From Pseudomonadota bacterium (GTDB lineage Bacteria > Pseudomonadota > Alphaproteobacteria > Acetobacterales > Acetobacteraceae), in assembly GCA_021815835.1 (NCBI GenBank), contig JAKAZN010000181.1, positions 1-5,221 of the forward strand: DNA of 5,221 bases, in the 5' to 3' direction. Below the pieces are notes generated by a model. It saw only the letters and a list, made by a program, of their open reading frames with translations. It was not told the origin of the DNA and ran no database searches. Numbering within the stretch: position 1 is the first letter of the stretch; every line of letters begins with the position of its first letter. Shown piece by piece: positions 1-4,072 of this stretch. The position numbers and the translations under genes are program-made.

Positions 1-93
1 CTCGCGCGCGGGATCGGCCAGGCCTTCACGGCGCGGGATGTGGCGGAGGACGCGGTGGCCGCGACCCTGCGCGAGGCCGGGTGCGCGCCGTGA
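1..93 (+). CDS. 3' end of an unidentified upstream gene
   Basis: Reading frame 1 is open from the window edge and ends in TGA at 91-93, giving 30 visible residues that begin LARGIGQAFTARDVAEDA and end REAGCAP. The alanine-rich amphipathic composition and codon bias match the neighbouring genes, so this is most likely the C-terminal helix of a real cytoplasmic protein. The fragment is too short to assign a family, and I do not recognise it. Its stop overlaps the GTG start of the next gene in a GTGA arrangement, which implies a shared operon and coupled translation with the DUF2244 protein. Confidence 0.6.
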   Translation, partial: LARGIGQAFTARDVAEDAVAATLREAGCAP

Positions 94-656
94 CCGGCGC
101 GGCGGCGAATGGCGTTGCGGCGACCCGTGTTGCGGCGACCCATGTTGCAGCGACCGGCGCTGATGCCGATCGGGTGCTGTTCCAGGCGACGATCGTGCCG
201 CGGCGGAGCCTGACGCGGAAGGGGGCGCTGGCGGTGCTGGGGCTGTTCGCTTGCCTCGGCCTGCTGGGCGCGCTGCGCTTCGCGGCGATGGGGCTGTGGC
301 CGGTGATCTTCTTCATGGTGGCCGAGGCGCTGCTGGCGGCGGGGCTGCTGGTGCTGCACGCGCGCGACGGGCGGGCCGCGGAGATGCTGCTGCTCGAACC
401 CGGCCGGTTGCGCGTGCTGCGGCGGGACCCGCGCGGGCGGGGGCGGGAGACCCGCCTGCCGACGGCCTGGCTGAACCCGGTGCTGGAGGAGGCCCCCGGG
501 CGCGTGCCGCGGCTGCTGCTGGCCGCCCATGGCGTGCGCGAGGAGGTGGGAGCGATGCTGGGGGAGACGGAGAAGCGGGCGCTGGCGGCGGCGATCGCCG
601 AGGCGCTGCGGCGGATGCGCGAGCCGGTGTTCGAGAACCCGCAATTGCGGGACTGA
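90..656 (+). CDS. DUF2244-family two-helix membrane protein
   Basis: This encodes about 188 residues from GTG at 90, or 191 from an alternative in-frame GTG at 81. I prefer 90 because it overlaps the upstream stop by 4 nt (GTGA); a GAGG at 73-76 could serve either start. Numbering from GTG 81, there is a low-complexity N-terminus (1-30), a conserved-looking block FQATIVPRRSLTRKG (34-48), two adjacent hydrophobic helices (about 49-67 and 71-92), then a basic and acidic soluble domain. The short FQATIVPRRSL block, the helical hairpin, the E-x-LLLEPGRLRV strand and the late LLLAAHGVREEVGAML segment fit the DUF2244 family of alphaproteobacterial inner-membrane proteins. The biochemical role of that family is not established, and I assign none. 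The recognition is from memory of the family pattern. The N-terminus is odd because it contains a short tandem repeat, so it may be poorly conserved. The gene is last in its operon and is followed by a strong hairpin. Confidence 0.8.
   Translation: MTGAAANGVAATRVAATHVAATGADADRVLFQATIVPRRSLTRKGALAVLGLFACLGLLGALRFAAMGLWPVIFFMVAEALLAAGLLVLHARDGRAAEMLLLEPGRLRVLRRDPRGRGRETRLPTAWLNPVLEEAPGRVPRLLLAAHGVREEVGAMLGETEKRALAAAIAEALRRMREPVFENPQLRD
114..158 (+). repeat. three 15-bp tandem units inside the DUF2244 gene
   Basis: Three consecutive 15-nt units start GTTGCGGCGACC at 114 and 129, and GTTGCAGCGACC at 144. The first two differ at one position and the third is slightly diverged. They encode VAATR-VAATH-VAATG in the region before the first membrane helix. 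Because the period is a multiple of three, copy-number change would keep the frame. Confidence 0.85.
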
Positions 657-680
657 CATCACGACGCCCGGGCGGGTCCG

Positions 681-725
681 CGCCGCTCCCGCGACGCGGC
701 CCAGGCCCAGGTCGCGGGGGCGGCG
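681..725 (+). terminator. hairpin after the DUF2244 gene, probable terminator
   Basis: Bases 681-695 pair with 711-725 in a 15-bp stem with a single G-U wobble (687/719), leaving a 15-nt loop at 696-710. It begins 24 nt after the stop codon and lies before the csp promoter region, the usual place for a transcription end. No T tract follows, so it is not a classical intrinsic terminator. It could instead act as a Rho-associated end or a 3' stabilising structure. Confidence 0.5.
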
Positions 726-771
726 GCGATGGGGGCGGCGCCGGCGCTCGTCCCGCCCGGCGCGGAAGCGC

Positions 772-800
772 TGGCAATCCGGCCGATCATGGCCTATATA
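772..800 (+). promoter_or_regulatory. candidate sigma-70-type promoter for the csp gene
   Basis: A -10-like TATATA lies at 795-800, the only clearly AT-rich hexamer in this GC-rich gap. A weak -35-like TGGCAA lies at 772-777 with a 17-nt spacer. Transcription would start near 807 and give a leader of about 125 nt, in keeping with the long 5' UTRs known for cold-shock genes. The -35 match is poor (3 of 6), so the assignment rests mainly on the -10 and on position. Confidence 0.4.
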
Positions 801-838
801 CCCGCGATTGGCGCTTTTCGGTCGGGCTCGCGTGCCTT

Positions 839-907
839 GTCGGCGGAAGCCGGCGCAACTCGGTTCCCTGAATGGAAAAGTAAGATCGGTCCGCACGGTG
901 CGGGTCG
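839..907 (+). promoter_or_regulatory. structured 5' leader of the csp mRNA (two hairpins)
   Basis: Hairpin one pairs 839-844 with 849-854 around a GGAA loop (845-848), which fits the stable GNRA tetraloop class; a U-G pair (838/855) can extend it. Hairpin two pairs 887-895 with 899-907, nine pairs including two wobbles, around a CGG triloop. It ends 10 nt before the GGAG ribosome-binding site at 917-920, itself 11 nt before the ATG at 932. CspA-type mRNAs are known to use leader structure as a temperature-dependent translation switch. That this leader does so is inference, since only the pairing is visible. Confidence 0.4.
872..883 (+). other. three-codon mini-ORF in the csp leader
   Basis: ATG-GAA-AAG-TAA (Met-Glu-Lys-stop) lies between the two leader hairpins and is in the same frame as csp. 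No convincing ribosome-binding site precedes it, so it may be chance. If translated, a ribosome there would lie just upstream of the second hairpin and could influence csp initiation. Confidence 0.15.
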
Positions 908-931
908 CCAAGCAGTGGAGAAACGGGTGCA

Positions 932-1138
932 ATGGCAACCGGTACAGTGAAGTGGTTCAACGGCCAGAAGGGCTATGGGTTCATCCAGCCGGATGACGGC
1001 TCCAAGGACGTGTTCGTGCACATCTCGGCCGTGGAACGGTCCGGCATGGGAACCTTGAACGAGGGGCAGAAGATCAGCTTCGACCTCGAGAAGGGCCAGC
1101 AGGGCAAGTCCTCGGCGGTGAACCTGAAGCGGGTCTGA
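932..1138 (+). CDS. cspA: CspA-family cold-shock protein
   Basis: This encodes a 68-residue single cold-shock domain, the normal length for the family. Such proteins bind single-stranded RNA and DNA in the cytoplasm and act as RNA chaperones or antiterminators, especially on cooling or growth change. The sequence opens [20 protein letters not shown], with RNP1 (KGYGFI, 13-18) and RNP2 (VFVHI, 27-31). The aromatic nucleic-acid-binding residues (W8, F9, Y15, F17, F28, H30) are all present, as is the C-terminal SAVNLKRV strand. GGAG at 917-920 supports the ATG at 932. The gene appears monocistronic, between a candidate promoter at 772-800 and a hairpin at 1147-1179, with a long structured leader. 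The exact paralogue (cspA or another csp letter) cannot be settled from sequence alone, and cold inducibility is not proven because several paralogues are constitutive. Confidence 0.96.
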   Translation: MATGTVKWFNGQKGYGFIQPDDGSKDVFVHISAVERSGMGTLNEGQKISFDLEKGQQGKSSAVNLKRV

Positions 1139-1146
1139 CGATCGAT

Positions 1147-1179
1147 CGGCGCCGTCTCCCGGATCGGGGGACGGCGCCG
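1147..1179 (+). terminator. terminator-like hairpin after csp
   Basis: Bases 1147-1160 pair with 1166-1179 in a 14-bp stem with one wobble (1157/1169) around a GGATC loop. It starts 8 nt after the csp stop. The stem is very stable, but no T run follows. The position and symmetry make it the likely 3' end of the csp transcript. Confidence 0.65.
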
Positions 1180-1265
1180 TGGCTGCACGCGGCCCGGCGC
1201 GCGCGCAATGCCGCGTCCGGTTCGCGGTCGATGCTATTCAGCAAGGCCCGCGCCGCCGGTTCCAT

Positions 1266-1297
1266 GGCGAACAGGTTTTGCGGCGAACAGGTTTTGC
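1266..1297. repeat. perfect 16-bp tandem duplication
   Basis: GGCGAACAGGTTTTGC occurs at 1266-1281 and again, identically, at 1282-1297 with no spacer. Its TTTT core and lower GC stand out from the surroundings. Because 16 is not a multiple of three, the duplication would shift the frame of any gene once present here. Confidence 0.9.
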
Positions 1298-1388
1298 TTC
1301 GAGTTGCGTAAGGTCGCGACCGGGACGACCGGCGGCGTGCCAAATCCCGTCTGACCGAGACCGAGCTTCGCGCGCACCGCGCGGGGCA

Positions 1389-1436
1389 GGAACGGCGGGG
1401 CGAAGTCGGGGCGCGCGTCCGGATCGCCGCCGTTCC
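1389..1436. repeat. 10-bp inverted repeat
   Basis: GGAACGGCGG at 1389-1398 is the exact reverse complement of CCGCCGTTCC at 1427-1436, separated by 28 nt. Two further pairs outside one mismatch (1386-1387 with 1438-1439) extend it. It lies 18 nt before the first ATG of the remnant at 1457. It could be a transcription-end hairpin or an imperfect operator, and no function can be read from it. Confidence 0.6.
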
Positions 1437-1456
1437 AGCAAGGATCGCATACGCGC

Positions 1457-1624
1457 ATGATCACCGGGCTGGTGGCACCGGACGGTTCGGCAACCCTGCA
1501 TTTCGACCGGAACGGCTCCCGCGGCATGCCGATTGCCGGCCGGTTTCTGGCTGGGCGCTTCCAGGGCAGCATGGGCGGACGCATCCGCTCCTGCCGCCGC
1601 ATGGTCACGCTTTATGAACTCTGA
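1457..1624 (+). pseudogene. 3' remnant of a small secreted-protein gene, or a 55-residue ORF
   Basis: From ATG 1457 the frame reads MITGLVAPDGSATLHFDR, then GMPIAGRFLAGRFQGSMGG, and ends CRRMVTLYEL with TGA at 1622-1624. The alternating Gly/polar pattern (TGLVAPDGSATLHF, IAGRFLAGRFQGSM) with a final Cys and a hydrophobic end resembles the C-terminal beta-strands of small periplasmic hypothetical proteins common in alphaproteobacteria. I recognise the style but not a named family. The same frame is closed upstream by TGA at 1352-1354. No signal peptide or N-terminal half is visible, and there is no ribosome-binding site at 1457, so a decayed gene is more likely than a complete one. It overlaps the aminotransferase start by 11 nt, as a natural upstream operon partner would. 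Confidence 0.35.
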
Positions 1625-2783
1625 ACCGAGCGGCGTGGACCCGCGTTGGGGCGCGGCGGCGCGGGCGGCGTGGGCGCTCGATCCCGATTTCGTTTCGGTC
1701 AATCACGGCGCCTACGGCGCCACCCCGCGCGCGGTGCTGGACGCCCAGACGGCATGGCGGACGCGGATGGAGGCACAGCCGGGCCGCTTCATGCGGGCCG
1801 AGCTGCCCGGGGCCTTGCGCGCGGCGGCGGCCCGGCTCGCGGCCTTCCTCGGCGCCGCGGCCGACGACCTCGCCTTCGTCGCCAACGCGACCGAGGGCTG
1901 CAACGCGGTGCTGCGCTCCTTCCCATTCGCGCCGGGCGACGAGATCCTGGTGCTGACCCACGGCTACGGCGCGGTGCGCAACACCGTTCGCTACGTCGCC
2001 GACCGAGCCGGCGCGCGAATGATCGAGGCGGCGATCCCCTGGCCGCGCCCCGCGCCCGAGGCCGTGCTGGCCGCCGTGGTCGCCGCCTTGTCCGGGCGGA
2101 CCCGGATGGCGGTGATCGACCACATCACCTCGCCCAGCGCGCTGGTGCTGCCGATCGCCGGGATCGTCGCCGCCTGCCGCGCGCGCGGCATTCCCGTGCT
2201 GGTCGATGGCGCGCACGCGCCGGGCCAGGTGCCGGTCGATCTGGCCGCGCTGGGGGCGGATTGGTACACCGGGAATTGCCATAAATGGCTGTGCGCGCCG
2301 AAAGGGGCTGGATTCCTCTGGGCCGCGCCGGCGCGCCAGGCGGGGCTGCATCCGCCGGTGATCTCGCACGGGCTGGACCGGGGGTTCCTGGCCGAGTTCG
2401 ACTGGACCGGCACGCGCGACCCCAGCGCCTTCCTCGCCGTGCCGGCGGCGCTGGATTTCTGGGAAGGCATGGGCGGGATGGCGCTGGCCGCGCGCAACCG
2501 GGCGCTGGCGGCGGCGGCCGGGGCCGGGCTGGCCGCGCGCCTCGGGACGGAGGTGGGCACGGAAGGAGCGGGGGCGGGCAGCATGGCGACGGTGCGCCTG
2601 CCGATCGCGCCCGACCAGGCAGAGGCGTTCGCCGCGCGGCTGCTCGCGGCCGGAACGGACGCGCCGGCACACCGGATCGGCGACGGGGCCTGGCTGCGGC
2701 TTTCCGCCCAGGCCTATAATACGGATGCGGATTACGAGCGGTTGGGCGATATCGTGGTCCGGACGCTTGGGACGACCGCGTGA
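1614..2783 (+). CDS. class V aminotransferase, isopenicillin-N epimerase (CefD)-like
   Basis: This is a 389-residue PLP enzyme of fold type I, the usual length for the CefD-like branch. NHGAYGATP (30-38) is the N-terminal substrate and cofactor loop, NATEG (91-95) is the phosphate-binding turn, and VDGAHAPG (197-204) carries the Asp that contacts the pyridine nitrogen plus a His. CHKWLCAPKGAGFLW contains the Schiff-base lysine K224, WTGTRD spans 264-269, and the late WLRLSAQAYN (360-369) carries a likely carboxylate-binding Arg. All key residues are intact, so the enzyme should be active. The family includes epimerases, cysteine desulfurase-like lyases and hercynylcysteine sulfoxide lyase-like proteins, so the substrate is unknown; no beta-lactam or ergothioneine genes are visible nearby. 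I chose ATG 1614 rather than the in-frame GTG near 1533 because the intervening residues look non-coding and homology begins soon after 1614. No strong ribosome-binding site precedes it. The gene converges on the cupin gene with a 10-nt gap. Confidence 0.88.
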   Translation: MNSEPSGVDPRWGAAARAAWALDPDFVSVNHGAYGATPRAVLDAQTAWRTRMEAQPGRFMRAELPGALRAAAARLAAFLGAAADDLAFVANATEGCNAVLRSFPFAPGDEILVLTHGYGAVRNTVRYVADRAGARMIEAAIPWPRPAPEAVLAAVVAALSGRTRMAVIDHITSPSALVLPIAGIVAACRARGIPVLVDGAHAPGQVPVDLAALGADWYTGNCHKWLCAPKGAGFLWAAPARQAGLHPPVISHGLDRGFLAEFDWTGTRDPSAFLAVPAALDFWEGMGGMALAARNRALAAAAGAGLAARLGTEVGTEGAGAGSMATVRLPIAPDQAEAFAARLLAAGTDAPAHRIGDGAWLRLSAQAYNTDADYERLGDIVVRTLGTTA

Positions 2784-2793
2784 AGCGGGACGA

Positions 2794-3144
2794 TCATTCC
2801 ACCGGCACGAAGATCGACCGCCGCATCTGCCCGCCCACCGACTGCGACAAATGACCCTTGCCGGTGATATCCTCCACCAGGATCACCTCGCCCGCGCCGA
2901 TCACCCGGCTTTCGCCGTCGCTCGCGGTGATCCGCACCCCGCCATCGAGGTTGATGATGTATTGCCGCCGCGGCGCCGGATGCCAATCCAGATCGTATTC
3001 CCCGCCGGTCTCGCGGAAGATGATGCCGGTGGCGGGCAGGCGGGCCGACAGCTTGCTGGCGTTGCGGGTTTCGACCCATTCCACCTCGATATCGCGGAAA
3101 TGGCTTGCGCCGGCGGCATCGACGTACAGGTTATGGATGCGCAT
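2794..3144 (-). CDS. small single-domain cupin protein
   Basis: This is a 116-residue cytoplasmic protein with one beta-barrel cupin domain filling most of its length. DWHPAPRRQYIINLDGGV (53-70) corresponds to cupin motif 1, with H55 but a Gln (Q61) where a second metal ligand is often found. GAGEVILVEDITGKGHLS (83-100) corresponds to motif 2, with H98. The HPAPRRQY...GHLS pattern recurs in a small family of uncharacterised alphaproteobacterial cupins. Metal binding is plausible but not certain, and no reaction can be assigned. The start at 3144 is well supported: on the minus strand GGGGAGAG lies 5 to 12 nt before it, and the residues upstream in the frame belong to the tRNA region. The gene lies downstream of and co-oriented with tRNA-Leu and could be reached by read-through. 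It converges on the aminotransferase gene. Confidence 0.85.
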   Translation of the reverse strand: MRIHNLYVDAAGASHFRDIEVEWVETRNASKLSARLPATGIIFRETGGEYDLDWHPAPRRQYIINLDGGVRITASDGESRVIGAGEVILVEDITGKGHLSQSVGGQMRRSIFVPVE

Positions 3145-3151
3145 GACCGTT

Positions 3152-3183
3152 CTCTCCCCGAAGGTTCTCCGGGCAGCTTCGGG
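3152..3183 (-). promoter_or_regulatory. cupin ribosome-binding site with adjoining 7-bp hairpin
   Basis: On the minus strand the purine-rich GGGGAGAG (3159-3152) is the ribosome-binding site of the cupin gene. Directly upstream, CCCGAAG (3183-3177) can pair with CTTCGGG (3163-3157), whose last Gs are the first bases of that site. The loop is 13 nt. Folding would partly mask the site, so a translational effect is possible. The stem is short and the idea rests on pairing alone. Confidence 0.35.
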
Positions 3184-3205
3184 CGAGCGCGGCGGCGCCG
3201 TCAAT

Positions 3206-3221
3206 GGCGCGCGGGCGCGCC
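3206..3221 (-). terminator. GC-rich hairpin just after tRNA-Leu
   Basis: GGCGCGC and GCGCGCC flank a 2-nt centre, giving a realistic 6-bp stem with a 4-nt loop 12 nt beyond the tRNA 3' end. It could stop transcription or mark 3' processing. No T tract follows, and such GC palindromes occur by chance in DNA of this composition. Confidence 0.25.
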
Positions 3222-3233
3222 GGGTCGGGATCA

Positions 3234-3316
3234 TGCGGTCGAGAAGACTCGAACTTCCACGGGGTTTCCCCCACAAGCACCTCAAGCTTGCGCGTCTACC
3301 ATTCCGCCACGACCGC
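3234..3316 (-). tRNA. tRNA-Leu, anticodon GAG
   Basis: The minus strand folds into a complete type II tRNA of 83 nt. The acceptor GCGGUCG (3316-3310) pairs with CGACCGC (3241-3235), with A73 at 3234. A D arm contains the GG of AAUGGUAGA. The anticodon stem CAAGC/GCUUG encloses the loop UUGAGGU with GAG at 3283-3281. A long variable arm has a GGGG/CCCC stem, and a T arm has the canonical UUCGAGU loop. The long variable arm and GAG anticodon specify leucine, reading CUC and CUU codons. The three bases that follow (TGA on the minus strand) are not CCA, so the tail must be added enzymatically. The divergent lipB start is 32 nt away and the cupin gene is about 90 nt downstream. Confidence 0.96.
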
Positions 3317-3338
3317 ATCGTGGGCACGCCGGGCGCGG

Positions 3339-3367
3339 GATATAGCCGATGACCCAGGCGGCATCAA
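3339..3367 (-). promoter_or_regulatory. promoter for tRNA-Leu
   Basis: Read on the minus strand, TTGATG (3367-3362) and TATATC (3344-3339) are separated by exactly 17 nt and match sigma-70 -35 and -10 boxes well for such GC-rich DNA. Transcription would begin near 3332, leaving a leader of about 16 nt before the tRNA. The -35 box lies inside the first codons of lipB and the -10 box just before its ATG, so the two divergent units share this short region. Confidence 0.55.
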
Positions 3368-4062
3368 TCGCCCCACGTTCCGGTGCCGCGTCCGCGCCCG
3401 AGTGGGTCCGCGCGCCCGGCCTGACGCCCTATCCGGACGCGCTGGCGGCGATGACGGCGCGCGTCGCGGACATCGCCGCCGGGACGGAAGCGGAACAGGT
3501 CTGGCTGGTGGAGCACCCGCCGCTGTTCACCGCCGGCACCTCCGCCCGGGCCGAGGATCTGACCGATCCCGGCCGCTTCCCCGTCTTCGCCGCCGGCCGC
3601 GGCGGGCAATGGACCTATCACGGCCCCGGCCAGCGCACCGCGTATGTCATGCTCGATCTGAACCGCCCGCACGGGATGGTGCCGGCGCGCGACGTGCGCG
3701 GTTTCGTCCACGGGCTGGAGGAATGGCTGATCCGTGCATTGGCGTGTTTCGGGGTGATCGGAGAGCGGCGGGACGGGCGCACGGGGATCTGGGTCGCCGA
3801 CCGGGCCAGCGGAACCGAGGCCAAGATCGGCGCGATCGGCGTGCGCATCTCCCGCTGGGTCAGTTGGCACGGGGTGGCGCTGAACGTGGCGCCCGATCTG
3901 TCGCATTACGCGGGCATCGTGCCGTGCGGGATCCGCGCGCATGGGGTGACGAGCCTCGCGGCGCTGGGGGTGGCGGGCGGGATGGCGGAGGTCGATGCTG
4001 CTTTACGTGCGGCGTGGGGCGGCGTGTTCGGGGCCGATCCGGGTCGCGCGCGGGAAGATTAG
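3349..4062 (+). CDS. lipB: octanoyl-[acyl-carrier-protein]:protein N-octanoyltransferase LipB
   Basis: LipB moves the octanoyl group from acyl carrier protein to the lipoyl-domain lysine of 2-oxoacid dehydrogenases and the glycine cleavage H protein, the first step of cytosolic lipoate synthesis before LipA inserts sulfur. The 237-residue length is normal. Visible signatures are [13 protein letters not shown] (54-66), [12 protein letters not shown] (84-95), GIWV (146-149), the catalytic lysine K159 in [17 protein letters not shown] at 173-175, [18 protein letters not shown], and the acyl-accepting catalytic C193. The Lys-to-Cys spacing of 34 residues equals that of the E. coli enzyme (K135/C169). 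ATG 3349 is the first start after an in-frame stop at 3343-3345, with a weak GGGA 8 nt upstream. Its promoter is not obvious and would have to lie across the tRNA gene. lipA is not in view. The gene ends 10 nt from a convergent operon. Confidence 0.96.
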   Translation: MTQAASIAPRSGAASAPEWVRAPGLTPYPDALAAMTARVADIAAGTEAEQVWLVEHPPLFTAGTSARAEDLTDPGRFPVFAAGRGGQWTYHGPGQRTAYVMLDLNRPHGMVPARDVRGFVHGLEEWLIRALACFGVIGERRDGRTGIWVADRASGTEAKIGAIGVRISRWVSWHGVALNVAPDLSHYAGIVPCGIRAHGVTSLAALGVAGGMAEVDAALRAAWGGVFGADPGRARED

Positions 4063-4072
4063 CCCCTGCTGG

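Larger units (their letters stand above)
1180..1456. other. stretch with no convincing intact gene
   Basis: All six frames were considered. The open frames here lack a ribosome-binding site, recognisable domains or a coherent protein start. The region does contain a perfect 16-bp tandem duplication (1266-1297), a perfect 10-bp palindrome (1312-1321, GGTCGCGACC) and a 10-bp inverted repeat (1389-1398 with 1427-1436). A minus-strand frame reading MEPAARALLNSIDREPDAAL from about 1265 looks protein-like for some 30 residues but then runs into the csp terminator and antisense csp. The stretch probably represents decayed or spacer DNA upstream of the remnant at 1457. Confidence 0.5.

Noticed and set aside
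729..950. Plus-strand 73-codon frame across the csp leader
   Set aside because: It starts upstream of the likely promoter, has no ribosome-binding site or domain, and runs into csp out of frame.
973..1188. Minus-strand frame antisense to csp
   Set aside because: It mirrors a well-supported csp gene and its composition is that of a shadow frame.
1266..1297. CRISPR array or phage attachment site
   Set aside because: Only two abutting copies with no spacers, and no cas genes or integrase are present.
1074..1343. Minus-strand frame containing MEPAARALLNSIDREPDAAL
   Set aside because: Some 30 residues look protein-like, but the frame has no ribosome-binding site and continues through the csp terminator and antisense csp; at most it is a remnant.
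1234..1702. Two long minus-strand frames across the gap and the aminotransferase start
   Set aside because: Arg/Pro/Ala-rich shadow reading with no domains, overlapping the start of an intact plus-strand enzyme gene.
1605..2672. 355-codon minus-strand frame opposite the aminotransferase
   Set aside because: Long antisense frames are common in very GC-rich genes; the translation is low-complexity and the plus strand has all PLP-enzyme motifs.
3145..3327. N-terminal extension of the cupin to 177 residues
   Set aside because: The extra residues would be encoded by the tRNA-Leu gene and its spacer; a good ribosome-binding site supports the start at 3144.
3364..3942. 192-codon minus-strand frame opposite lipB
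   Set aside because: Antisense shadow of a gene with intact catalytic residues; no family features.
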